From positions 3,689,444 through 3,753,443 of the forward strand of contig VFFE01009182.1 in the NCBI GenBank assembly GCA_008921705.1: a stretch of 64,000 nucleotides of DNA, read 5' to 3'. Position numbers and translations under genes: made by a program. The notes below the pieces were generated by a model. The model saw nothing but the letters and a program-made list of their open reading frames with translations, made no database searches and had not been told where the DNA came from. This DNA comes from Burhinus oedicnemus. Taxonomy: Eukaryota > Chordata > Aves > Charadriiformes > Burhinidae. This document shows, piece after piece, positions 11,350-22,297 of this stretch. Position 1 is the first letter of the stretch, and each line of letters starts with the position of its first letter.

Positions 11350-13876
11350 GCATGTCATATGCGTTACATCTGCTTGTACTGTGAGTCTAAACTTACCTTC
11401 AGGATGGCCACACCAGAATTAAAAGGTGGCATAGCCAGAAAGGACCTAATCTGGTGTTTTCTGCACCTGAGGCTAGAGAATCTCACTCAGTGACGTTGCA
11501 CAGCTCCAAGAGCCTGTGTTAGAAGTACTCTTATTTCCTTGATGGTGGAGCAAGGCAGCGGCAACCTGGCTGGCATGTAAGGCAGGGAAGCCTATGTCTT
11601 AACCTATGAAACCCAGTCAATATTGCAGTATGAGATGACAGAATGTAATGCTACTATCTGCCAATTTAGGCAATTGGTTTATTCAGAATCAAAAAAAGAC
11701 AAAGAAAAAGCCCAGCAACTAAAACTTTACATGAGGTTTGTTGTGGGGTTTTTTTGGGAGGTTTTTTCTTTGCTCTCAACTTGCCCTGTAACATTTAAAT
11801 ATGGAAGTTACTCAGTGAGAAACTTTCTTTCTCAGAAAAATATAAATTACCTAAGAATCACACAGAGAAGACCCTCTACACCAGTTTTTAGTCTCTGCAA
11901 GCTAATTCTTAGCTCTTTATCTTATAGCGAGCCCTGTGGGGCTACAGCTGAGGGGTATTTCTGTTTGGGCATGTTCACAGGTGGAAGATCTTCCTGGAGC
12001 TTACCAGGTTCCCAACTGAATCCCCTGAAGCATTGCTCTTGTAGATCAATGTGATGAGAGAGTGAGTGCATTTATTATTACCTGGATTATAGCTGTGCTT
12101 CCACACCCCATCAGTGCTTAGAGCCTAAAAGAGCAGAATCTCCGCGAAGGCCTCCAAGCTAGATAGACAAGGGAAGCACTCTCAAAGAAGTGACGGGGGT
12201 GTCCAAAGCCACACACCCGCTCACAGAGACTGCCACAGGTGCAGAATCTGTCCTGTTCTGCTTTGCAAGTCAGAACCCTGTATTTAACATTTTGCCTGGT
12301 ACTTTCTACCAGATGCAGAGCCAATAGCACTTAATGTCAGGTGGTCTTGGAAAGAGGTTAACAGACAAAGATCACGCTAATTTTTAGTAATCTTGAGAAG
12401 AAAAAAACCCCACAACCCTACCCTAAAATAGCTGCTTGACATAACATTCCACTTCATCTTGCCTAATAAAGCATTTCTATGCTTGTCTTTTACCATTGTA
12501 AAAATGAGCAGACGTTATGGGGCAGACTCTCACCGTGATTACACTGATGTAGATCAAGAGACACCTTTGAACTTGTTTTGTTTGTCTGCAATGTTCTTGT
12601 TTTTCATGTGGTGCTTTAGAAAAAATAATTTGCAACTGTGAGAGCTGAAAGTAGTTTATGGAAAGTTTAAGGGTGTGAAATAGTAACTAATCAGGTAACT
12701 GCAGTAATTTTTTTGTTTACACTCGTAAACTAGGCTAAGACCAGCTCCATCTCTTTATGGTAAAACACACCAAATTTGATTCTAAAATAAGGGACAATAT
12801 AAAGATCTGGAATAAAATTCACAAAAAGGAAGAGAGAGGCACCCTAGCAGAATTAAAGGGCATAGTGAGGACAAAATAAATTTCAATAAGCTTTTTCTAT
12901 GTTATTCTGTGATTTCTGGTAAATTTAGGTATTTATATAATCATGCTGAAAATGACAGTGTTTCTGAGATGGCATTGAATATTGACCATGATTAGTTTAA
13001 GGTTTTTTCACTAATTTATCCCTGCTGGGACAGTACCATAACAGGAGACTTAAAGCTTTGTGTCTGCTATGCAACTTGTCTGCTCAGGAGAGCAGCTTAA
13101 ACATCTTTGTTTTACCTATGCTGTCTTCCTGAAGCCCGAAGGACTACTTAGTTATAACTATGCCAGGAGAATGTGTTCCAGTACATATAGACCTTCTCTG
13201 TATTATATTTGTAATAGAAAATGATTGGAAACTGACACACAGTGACCTCCAGCAGATAATTATCTGATAAAATTGATACTTCACTTCCAAATGCCTAAAA
13301 AATTATAATGTCAGATTGATGTTTATTCCTAAAAGCATTCTGGAGAACTTCCCCTTGATCTTAGATCAGTCCATTGTCAAATTCCTTAAAGGCCACATCA
13401 TTTATAAATGATATGAACTGCAGATGTATAATTCATGTGGAGCATAAAATAAGGTTTAAAACATTTGTATTAAAAAGGTAAGGTGATCCTATATTAAATC
13501 ATATTTATGGCCTAATTTTAAAGTACGGAATCCTTCTGACTAAATTTTAGCACTTCTTTTTATTTTTTAGAATTTATTAAAAAAGAAAAGTACCTGTGAC
13601 AATGATGTTGGCAGACAAATGGGCTCTTTTTTAAAATCCTTGTGTTGATCTGTCATATTATTTTCCATTAGCTACCCCTACACTTTCTGCAGATTGCTTT
13701 CAGCCATATTTTCACTAAATGTTTTTGGAAGTGCAAAGAGCAATGTAAACTGCAGATTTCACCATTACTGTTTTGACATTGCAAGCTCAAGGTTAATGGA
13801 ATTTCTTTGCAGATAAAGAAGAAAAATAACTACATTTTTAAGTTAAATCGCCTTGTGTGTATAACCAAATTGCAGG
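11350..13876. other. Unique non-coding DNA
   Basis: No repeat or gene is recognised. A 143-codon frame at 11,623-12,054 has no domain and includes a Phe/Trp run from a GT-rich tract, so I consider it chance. An exon-like segment on the minus strand (11,395-11,464, followed by the strong donor GTAAGT) shows how often pseudo-exons occur here. Confidence 0.55.
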
Positions 13877-14772
13877 AATCAGAGAATCACAGGGGTTGGA
13901 AGGGACCTCTGGAGATCATCTAGTCCAATCCCCCTGCCAGAGCAGGTTGCACAGGATGGCGTCCAGGCGGGTTTGGAATGTCTCCAGAGTCGGAGACTCC
14001 ACCACCTCTCTGAGCAGCCTGTTCCAGTGCTCTGTCACCCTCAGAGTAAAGAAGTTCCTCCTCATATTTAGATGGAACTTCCTATGGTCAAGTTTGTGCC
14101 CGTTACCTCCTGTCCTATCACTGGGCACCACTGAAAACAGGCTGGTCCCATCCTCCCAGCAACCTCCCTTTAAGTATTTATAGGCATTGATGAGATCCCC
14201 ACTCAGTTTTCTCTTCTCCAGGATAAAAAGACCCAAGTCCCTGAGCCTTTCCTCAGAAGAAAGATGTTCCAGCCCCCTAATCATCTTTGTAGCCCTTTGC
14301 TGTATCCTCTCCAGCAGTTCCCTGTCCTTCTTGAACTGGGGAGCCCAGAACTGGACACAGGACTCCAGGTGCGGCCTCCCCAGGGCAGAGTAGAGGGGAA
14401 GGAAAACCTCCCGCAACCTGCTTGCCACACATCTCTTGATGCACCCCAGGATGCCATTGGCCTTCTTGGCCACAAGGGCACATTGCTGGCTTATGGTCAT
14501 CCTGTTGTCCACCAGGACTCCCAGATCCCTCTCTGCAGAGCTGCTTTCCAGCAGGTCAGCCCCTAACCTGTACTGGTGCATGGGGTTATTCCTCCCCAGG
14601 TGCAGTACCTTACACTTGCCCTTGTTGAACTTCATGAGGTTTCTCTCTGCCCAACTCTCCAGCCTGTCCAGGTCACGCTGAATGGCAGCACAGCCTTCCG
14701 GTGTGTCAGCCACCCCTCCCAGTTTTGTGTCATCAGCAAACTTGCTGATGGTATACTCTATCCCTTCATCCA
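13877..14772 (-). mobile_element. CR1 LINE, 3' part, interrupted at a gap
   Basis: This begins with the CR1 3' terminus in reverse (AATCAGAGAATCACAGG, GGTTGGAAGGGACCTCTGG) and continues through the conserved CR1 ORF2 tail up to the run of N. The reading frame is preserved, so this is one of the younger copies in the window. The element resumes at 14,919 beyond an inserted LTR. Together the two parts make a 5'-truncated CR1 spanning 13,877 to about 15,115. Confidence 0.95.
13916..14713 (-). pseudogene. CR1 ORF2 C-terminal fragment (reverse transcriptase tail)
   Basis: A 265-codon frame encodes the region after the reverse-transcriptase catalytic box of CR1 ORF2p. Recognisable blocks are the [11 protein letters not shown] segment, [53 protein letters not shown] and [14 protein letters not shown] near the end. 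ORF2p nicks target DNA and copies the CR1 RNA into the chromosome. The part with the endonuclease and catalytic Asp residues is missing here, lost to 5' truncation, the assembly gap and the LTR insertion. The copy cannot move. The absence of stops over 265 codons points to fairly recent insertion. Confidence 0.9.
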
Positions 14773-14792
14773 NNNNNNNNNNNNNNNNNNNN
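14773..14792. other. Assembly gap (20 N)
   Basis: Twenty N bases, probably a nominal gap size. The left side is CR1 and the right side is the inside of an LTR, so the missing sequence should contain the LTR's 5' portion (or a whole provirus) and possibly some CR1. The true gap is very likely longer than 20 bp. Confidence 0.95.
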
Positions 14793-14918
14793 GTGTTAAA
14801 CTGTTTTTATCTCAACCCACGAGTTTTGCCTCTTTCTTCCGATTTTCCCCACCGCCCTCGGGGGGTTGAGTGAGCGGCTGCGTGGTCCTTTGTTGCCGGC
14901 TGAGGCCAAACCACGACA
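14793..14918 (+). mobile_element. LTR 3' end (family B) nested in CR1
   Basis: The sequence ends CCAAACCACGACA and runs parallel to the 3' end of the solo LTR at 46,750-47,270. Shared blocks include AACTGTTTTTATCTCAACCC versus AACTGCCTTTAACTCAGCCC, GAGTTTTGCC versus GAGTTTTTGC, and GAGTGAGCGGCTG versus GAGCGAGCGGCTG. Both end in an ACCRYGACA-type terminus. It breaks a CR1, so it inserted after that CR1. Its 5' part is lost in the gap, so solo LTR and fuller provirus cannot be told apart. Confidence 0.85.
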
Positions 14919-15115
14919 AACACTTTGCACAAGTCCAGGTAGATGACGTCAGTTGCTCTTCCCTATCCACCAATGCTGTAACGCCATCATAGAAGGTCAC
15001 CAAATTTGTCAGGAATGACTTGCCCTTGGTGAAGCTATGTTGGCTGTTACCAATCATGTCCTCATTTTCCATGTGCCTTAGCAGTTTCCAGGAGGATCTG
15101 CTCCATGATCTCGCG
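14919..15115 (-). mobile_element. CR1 LINE, continuation beyond the nested LTR
   Basis: The blocks AAGTCCAGGTAGATGACGTC, TTGCTCTTCCCTATCCACC, TTGCCCTTGGTGAAGC and ATCTGCTCCATGATCT are reverse-complement CR1 ORF2. The minus-strand translation includes [12 protein letters not shown] and [11 protein letters not shown], a region upstream of the reverse-transcriptase catalytic box. It is the 5' continuation of the element at 13,877-14,772. About 250-300 bp of CR1 would be expected between the two flanks and are not present, so they are either in the gap or deleted. Confidence 0.9.
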
Positions 15116-16597
15116 GATTTAAAAGCCATGTCTTTAATTGCATCTTTGAAGATCTGACAAGCATTTACTAATATGACATTAAACAGTGTTTTGGCAGTGT
15201 TCTCCCTGAGATTTGTTTTCTTTGAAGTGTTAGCTAGAGTTATACTGACTTTCCTTTAATAGCAAAGAAAAATTGCAACAATAATTATTTCCATATAATA
15301 CAAGATGGGTTTTTCTTTCCACTTTGCCTTACTGATATGAATTGTCCTAAAGTTTTCTTTTATAGTTTGTGGGCCCTAGAAGTTAAGAGTCATAAGTGAA
15401 AACAGGCATGCTTTCAGAAAGATTGGTTGTTTCAAAAACATGTCTTATCTGGTAGACTTCTGATGCAATTATTTTGTCCCTCTCTAGGTATACACTTGCT
15501 TGCACCACACAGAAGTAGGCATAGAATGCCACTGCATTGCTGGCATGCAACTTTCAAAGCAAAGGAAAAGTAAGGCTGCTATTGAGACTCTGAAACTGGC
15601 AACATGCTTCCTTTAGTGAAGGAAGAATTTTGCCCTTTAAAAAAAATCCATTACCTTTCCTTCTTATATTTTTTTCCCCTCACTCTGCTGTGTTATAAAT
15701 CTTGCTGTTTCTGATTCCTAGAACAACCATGCAGATTATTGTTATATTCTGCTTTTCCACACCACCACCCAACCCCCAACCTGCTGATGTCTTGCTTTTC
15801 TCCTTTGGACAGCTTTTTACTCTTGTCCCAGTGGGATATGAAATTGCTTTTCCTTTCTTGTCCCAGGAGCAGCTCCTGTTTCTGGCCTTTCTCTTTTAAG
15901 TCACTTCAAAATAGTACCTTTCCCACCTATGGCATGGTGCACTGGGAGTCTCTGCATCATATTCATTCTGCTATCATGTTGTGTTGGTGCCGGGTAGCTT
16001 CTGTCATCTCCTGTGGACATCCAGGCATCAGTTCTCATTCTCTAATGCTCATGGCACTGACTTAGTTTCTGATATGTCCTGTCCTCTGTGCACTTGAAGA
16101 GGGCACACAGGACAACAAGATGGGAAACGCCTTTTCAGATTCTGCTGCTTGGTTTTCTACAACTCGTATCTGAAGTTGATCATGAAGTTGGAAGCTGTGT
16201 GGGTCTGTGGGACGTAGAGCTGAGGGAGATACACAGCTCCCTTGAGTAGAGGCCCTGAAGACTTGATGGGTGAATTGTGCAAATGGAGAATTGCCTGAGG
16301 TAGGTGGGTTGGTGAAGGCGACATGTGGGTAATGTAGGGGGCAGATCAGGGAGCCGAGAGTAGCCTCGATTCAGGAGGGCCTGCATCAGGGCTCGCAAAG
16401 TAGAGATAAGGGCATGTTGAAAATAGATAGTGGTGTAGTCACTGCAGCTGAATGAAGGCCTGTTTCTGAGTGTGCCCAGTCCCAAGGCAGCTCCGGAGCA
16501 TCCCACGGGGCATGCTCAGTGCTGCAAGCTTAGATTAAAGTTGGAAGCACAAGATGCCAGACTATCCCAAGCTACAGTTTGGGAAAACTGAGGAACA
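15116..16597. other. Unique non-coding DNA
   Basis: No repeat or gene is recognised. A fine acceptor-like tract (ATTATTTTGTCCCTCTCTAG) lies just upstream of 15,488 and is followed by an open frame to a weak donor near 15,569, but nothing else supports an exon. Open frames at 16,180-16,506 and 16,516-16,947 (minus strand) lack domains, and the second runs antisense through a CR1. Confidence 0.5.
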
Positions 16598-16805
16598 TGA
16601 AGAGCAACTTCTTTACTTTGAGGGTGGCAGAGCACTGGAACAGGCTGCCCAGAGAGGTGGTGGAGTCTCTGTCTCTGGAGACATTCCAAACCCACCTGGC
16701 TGCCATCCTGTGCAACCTGCTCTAGGTGAACCTGCTCCGGCAGGGGAGTTGGACTAGATGATCTCCAGAGGTCCCTTCCAGCCCCTGTGATTCTGTAATC
16801 TGTAA
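16598..16805 (+). mobile_element. CR1 LINE, 3' terminal fragment
   Basis: It begins in the CR1 ORF2 end (CAACTTCTTTACTTTGAGGG, GAACAGGCTGCCCAGAGAGG) and runs through TTGGACTAGATGATCTCCAG and AGGTCCCTTCCAGCC to the terminal GATTCTGTAATCTGTAATC repeats. Plus strand, about 210 bp, 5'-truncated. Confidence 0.93.
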
Positions 16806-17849
16806 TCTCTGTAAAAGAGGTGAGGGGAAAACTACAGTGCTTTGAAAGCCTGTATAAACCTGGCTTTAACCAACTCTCAAGATGGAGGCTATGAGACCTG
16901 GGGACCAGGAAATTTCCCATTAGGGAGGAGGTGGCGTGGGAAGGCATGCCTCTGCTTGTTCAGAATTACAGCTGTTGCAAGTGGAGGCACCCGAGGAAAG
17001 TAGTTTGGGAGGCTCCTTTGTAAAGCATCATCTTCTGGTAGAGAGAGCTGGACCAGATTCCAGTTGATTCTGTAAACTTTCCTCTCCAGTGAAGAACTGG
17101 GATGCCCCCTCCAGGCTTCTGTGCTCATGTTTTAGTGCTGTTACAGAAGCCCCCTTTCAAATATCTACAGAAATATGTCCTTCATGTCATCCATGCTCAA
17201 AACTCTTCTCTGATGCAATGCTGTAAGGACTCCACAGAAGTTAGGTTTTACAATCACCTCTTTGAATTCACCTGTTGCCTTTTCTCATGCACAAGTAGTA
17301 ATCATGAAGTACAGTTTTGTTGTTATGATGCTTTACAGAACTGCTTCCCAGGTGATAAGACAATATCAATAATAACCATAATAGTTTTAAGGCTGAATGT
17401 TTAGTATTTTAAGCATTTAGGTTTCTTTGCTTAAATGGTACTACTGCATTCATGATTTGACTGTGCTTGGACTAGAAGTAATAATGCTTGGACTAGAAAA
17501 ATATGCAATATGAAGAAAAACCAACAATACAGTTACCATTATCTAGATTTTACAGGTGTTTTTTTTCACCATACCTCTCAAAGAAACCCTATATTTTTAT
17601 TCCTAGTTTAAGATGGGACGTCAAAAGATTTGAAGTTACTTTGTTCAAGTTCACCCATCAAATTCTTCATCTGCCTCAGTATTTGTGTCAATATAATGAG
17701 TTTTTATTGAAAGAATAACAAATATGGCAGCAAATAAAAAACGGGATATATCACTGCATGTGTTTATTAAGGCAAGATCATATCAGATAAAAATCTTCAT
17801 TTAATGAAAATACAAGGTTAAGTAACTGATTTTGTAGGCAAGAAAAATA
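16806..17849. other. Unique non-coding DNA with a 21-bp duplication
   Basis: Nothing gene-like is seen. TGCTTGGACTAGAA is present at 17,464-17,477 and 17,485-17,498, a local tandem duplication with a 21-bp period. Confidence 0.6.
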
Positions 17850-18395
17850 TTAGATTTTGGTCTGTGTGGACTTCTGTGATGAATTTGACATAGTACCACA
17901 CAGAACATTAGCTATATTGAAGAAGATGGGGATAAGTAGCAGAAATCTGAGATCAATAACAAAATGGCAAAAGGTTTGGTCTTAGAGCTGAAGAAAATTA
18001 CAGATGAACTTTCCTTAAGATCACTCCTGAGGTTTTTCTAACTTACTATTTCATTAATACTTCTCACATAGGGAGCATGTTAGTGAGAACTGTTCATGAT
18101 GTGAAAGTTAAGTGATGTTGGCAGTATGCAGGAGAGCAAAGATTTCATACTGGAAGAACTGGTTAATCCTGAGGAACGGAGAAACAGAGGAGGGGTGGAC
18201 TTTATTATTGCAACACGAAGGCTATGGGTTTTAAGGCCAATATAAAAAGAATTCCCGTTGTCAGTAGGAGTTCACCATTTGGAAGTAATGAAAGATATGT
18301 GTGCATTAATCTTGCAGCCGATTGATTATGTGCTGCCCTTGCAGTACAACTACAAAAAAGGCAAATAGGACTCCAAGGCTTATGAAGTGAAGTGC
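17850..18395 (+). mobile_element. Ancient CR1/L3-like LINE relic (reverse transcriptase region)
   Basis: Degenerate but collinear similarity to amniote CR1/L3-type ORF2 is visible. A segment reading like 'DFCDEFDIVPHRTLAIL', matching the usual DFSKAFDTV...HxxLL block, occurs near 17,865-17,925. It is followed by GAAGATGGGGATAAGTAG. Further on, TTCACCATTTGGAAGTAATG, GTGTGCATTAATCTTGCAGC and ACAAAAAAGGCAAATAGGAC correspond to the HLEVT / GVLVD / KKANxIL blocks. Numerous stops and indels break every frame. The order and spacing fit one decayed plus-strand copy, much older than the other CR1 elements. I recognise the family and cannot assign a subfamily. Confidence 0.7.
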
Positions 18396-21300
18396 TTGCG
18401 GTTGTGCCTGGGAAAATTTAACATCATTGTTCAAAGACCGGTGAGATTTCATTTGAAATAGCACTGAATGAATCTAAAATAGTTAGAATTTTAGCTGTGT
18501 AATTGACAGAGAGGTCACAAGTACAAACAGTCTTTTTGTTTTGTTTATTTTTGGTGAACGGTGAAAAAAAAATAGCGAATGTCATTTACTGGAAGCCAAA
18601 TGTGGTAAACTCCAATGCTTGTGAAAGGCACCAGATCAGCTGAGCAGGTTTCCACCAAGTCGTCCTTGTCAGGACAGATATGATGTAGTACATGCTGATG
18701 TGGTATTGCTGACCACACAGACTTCATTCGCCTGTGTGATGCTCTGTTACCATGGCCCAGATGAGAACAGGCCCCTCCTCTCAGAGAACAAGAACACCCT
18801 GCTTTGCTCTGCTGAGTCCTGGTCTTACCACAGGGTTTTATGAACCTCTTTCTAAACCCTTACCTCATGCTTGCAGAACTAGACTGTCTTTTAATAAAGG
18901 GTTTAATTATAGATTCTATTTTTCATTTGAAACAAGTAAATACAGACTTATTTTTTTATGCTTCTACAAAGGTGCACTCTGTTTCAGCTTTATGCAGGTG
19001 ACTACACAGACTGTAGGAATGTGAAAATAATTTAATTTCCAAGGCTACCATTCTCCTTTCATCTGATGTCTACTGACAGGATTGTGATCGGTGCTGCTTT
19101 CGTAGTAGGTTTCTACTGAGGCAAACAAACAGGTGACCCAGGAGACAATTTTGTACCAGGGTCTGATTCAACACTACAATTTCATTTCTCTTAGCCTGCC
19201 AATTTTTATTGCTATAATTCACTATGGTCATGCAACTTTTATGTAGTTTGAACAAAACTATTGGTCTCCACAGTCACTGTTCACCATGAATCTATTCAAA
19301 CCTCTCACAACTGTCTCCGTGCCATCTAATGTGTTTTAACAAAAAACTGTGCTTATAAAGATAATAAATGCAGGTGATTTGCCAATTCAAATTAAGTTAA
19401 TGTTAATATTAGTTACATTATGTACTTAAACCAGTTGTAGTTAGTACTTCTTTAAATGATATTTTCTATACTGTGGAAGCTATTATATCGTGAGTAGCCT
19501 TAGGTGTTTTACCCCTCACTGATGAAGTTAAGAAGTGTCATCAGCATGCAAACTATAAGGGGATAATGAGCAGCTGGTGCCTGAGCACCTCTTGCTGGCA
19601 TTTCTGTGAAATAATTTCTGTGTCAGTTCACAAGGGCGTCACTGGCTGTTCTGCTCTTTCGAACCTGCAAGGGTGATGTAACCATGAAAGGGGAAAAGCT
19701 GAAGAAAAACAGTGTATTTCTGTCCCCCCTGCCACCTTCAAATTATAAGATAGGGATCATCAGGTTCTCTGGAATCAGTCTTATTTCAATTTTGAATTAG
19801 ACAGAAAGCTTGAGTTTACCCTGGAGTAGGCAGGGAGGCCTTACCAGTGCTGCCAAGAATAAATCATAGATAGTAATAACAATATTGACAGTGTATTGCC
19901 TTAATAAAGAGTGCATTCAGGAGAGCAACAATGACTGGGTTTGTGTCACCACCAAGAGACAACATGTTGAGTTGGCTTTTTTGGTACATGCTTCTAAAAC
20001 TCGGTCCAAAGGAAACTATATCAGGAAGCACTCCATGGGCACGAGAAAGACCACACTGGATGGAATTAAATAAATAACGCTATCTTGCTTAAGTATTCAT
20101 GACTTGAATAAGCATGAGTTTGGCAGAGACAAACCAGCAGAAGATGAGCAAAGTAACAATTATTTTCAATGCAGGTTAGAATCTGCTTGTGGTTTATGCT
20201 TCTGGGAGTAGCTTTAAATGAGCAAAGACTGCATCTTTATCTTCCTCGTTATTTTCATTTGTCATCGTTCTCCACTTCCTCCTCTGTATCTAACAAGCCC
20301 CAAGTGTAGTTTGAGAGGGGAAGGGACCTTTTCCCTATCTCTTTATATGCAGAGCAAATTTTTCTGCCAAACTCTCTTAACAGTAGATTAAAGGAAAGGA
20401 ATTTTGAGGGAGAGGGAATGAGTAAGAACATTAACATAAAAATAACCTTCTTTACAGCAATCCCTATAATAATGAAGAAAGAAAATGTACAGATAAAATG
20501 CCTTGATAGTGCAGGACCTGGGCTAAAGCCAAACCAACATCATTAACAAGAAGAGTTCATTCTGCTGCTGCGGTACAGTACAAGCAAAGAAGGTTTGCAA
20601 CGATAAACATACCCTATGTTTTTAAATCAATTACTTTAATTAAATTCCTTTGTATGTCTTCTTTTTTGTTCTCACCTTTTTCTATTTATCAGTCTTTCTT
20701 CCATATGTGTGTTAGAGTCCCGTGTATTTTTATTTTTTTTTCCTTTCCCACTAAGGTTTGATTTCAATGGAGAAGTTATCCCTTAGATGGATTTAGCCCA
20801 GTATTCATAGACTTAACAGTCGCATAATTGATAACAGATTGATTGGAGTGTTTCCTTCCCCATTTCCCCAAACACACATGAAACAGGAAATTTTGTTAAT
20901 TATTTTAAATATTGCTTTCATAATTTAAGGTCTGGATTATGCTAGCTTTATCTGTGCCCAGAAAAAACTGTTTCTGTGAAGCTCCTGCCCCTCTGGATAG
21001 AACAACAGTGGCACTGCTGTGTTTTTTCCCTCTCCTTGTCATCCTCCTCCTTGCTCTGGGGCCAGTCGAGAAGGAAAGGGAAGACTGAGACAACAGAGGC
21101 TTTGGGGAAAAGGAGGCTTGTATCAGGATACTAGGACTGTTCCTTAATTTAACTGATGAAATGGGAGGTGATTTCGTTAGGAAATTTAGCCTTTAGCATA
21201 TATGGAATAACAATCCTTTGCCCATTCTTTGTATGTCTGAGCTATTAAAATTATAATCTTCTACTTCATGTATACATGCAATGTGTACTGTTACGAGGCC

Positions 21301-22168
21301 AGACCATGTTATTTTTTTATTCTCTACCCTGTTCGACAGGTTTTATGTTTTTTCCACGAAAATTCCTTTGAGGTTTCTGCAATCAATATTAAATTGCTTT
21401 CTATTAACTGAAACAATATATATACATGAAGTGAGTATAATCTAAGCACAATACATTGTTGCAGGCAGCAGCAATGAAAAAGCAAAGTATTGTTTACTAC
21501 AGCAGAATAGGAGTGACTAGTGCCTGTGGTATCCATTCAGCTTGTATTTATTCAAATAGCATTGAGAACACACTAGCCAAAAGCAAATTTGAAAGGCAAA
21601 AGAGGAGAGTAAGAGTGAATAAAAGACTTGGGAGAGGGAGGGAAGAGAAAAGGCTGACAAAAACTAGTGAAGGGAAACAGGAGGTGAAGACTTCTGAAAA
21701 GCAGAGACGCAAAAGAAGATGGCTGACAAGGAAAAGGGAGGTGAATGGGGAAGAAAGAAGAGAATTTTTATATGTATGTTTTAAATAGTGTTTGACACAT
21801 CATGTTTAATTCTGATGGTATTGTCTATATGTACGCAGAAGCAGGCCTACATTACGCAGAATTGAGAACAGTGCAGTGAACACCTAAAAATGTCAGTTAA
21901 TATAATTTCTTATATAAATTTACAAGATGCTAAATTCTTACATAGAAAAAATGAGATGAGGCAGAGCCTGTTAGAATTAATTAGAAGGAATTAATATGGA
22001 GTCTCTCTGTATTTTTTGAGAGATTTTTATTTCAAGATGCCAAATCCTTCTCCTAGTGTGTGGGTCTCCCCTTAATGCCGCTTCCTCACTTCACTCACCC
22101 AGTCCTAGGCTTTTGCCACTGTTTCACTGCCTTCTCACAGGTTGTTATTTCTTCTTTGCTTCTGCCAG
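18396..22168. other. Unique non-coding DNA
   Basis: No recognised repeat or gene. The only compositional oddity is the purine-rich tract at 21,590-21,768. Confidence 0.55.
21590..21768 (+). repeat. Purine-rich (GA-rich) tract
   Basis: About 180 bp dominated by A and G on the plus strand, with words such as GGGAGAGGGAGGGAAGAGAA. It creates an artificial Lys/Arg/Glu-rich open frame (21,456-21,788). Such tracts arise by decay of GA microsatellites. I see no coding signal. Confidence 0.65.
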
Positions 22169-22297
22169 ATAGTTTCAGTGGTGGATCCCAGGCAATAAAC
22201 TTAACAGGCTTATTAGCTCAAGTTCTGGCCAGTTGTTTGCCAGGACTCACTTTGGATGTTGGGAACCAGCGGATGGAAATGTGGGTCAGGGCATGCA
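22169..22297 (+). other. Candidate internal exon, unidentified
   Basis: A very strong acceptor (TTTCTTCTTTGCTTCTGCCAG context) precedes 22,169 and a strong donor (GTAAGTG) follows 22,297. The 129-bp segment is open in one frame only, with two leading bases and one trailing base (phase 1 at both ends). The translation runs SFSGGSQAINLTGL to MEMWVRAC, with no domain I recognise. Length and symmetric phase suit a vertebrate exon. Splice-like pairs around 40 open codons also occur by chance at this density, so it remains a candidate. It could alternatively be an exon of a long non-coding RNA. Confidence 0.3.

Noticed and set aside
11395..11464. Minus-strand exon-like segment followed by a consensus GTAAGT donor
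   Set aside because: No partner exon on that strand and only 23 codons. It mainly shows that splice-like decoys with protein-looking translations are common here, which tempers the other exon candidates.
11623..12054. 143-codon plus-strand frame
   Set aside because: No domain; it contains a Phe/Trp-rich run from a T/G-rich tract and no splice or start context. Within chance expectation.
14281..14681. Several plus- and minus-strand frames inside the CR1 at 14 kb
   Set aside because: Shadows of the CR1 ORF2 frame on the minus strand.
15488..15569. EGF-like spacing (C...C.C..G) in an open frame after TTTGTCCCTCTCTAG
   Set aside because: Too few cysteines for an EGF domain, a second frame is equally open, and the donor is weak.
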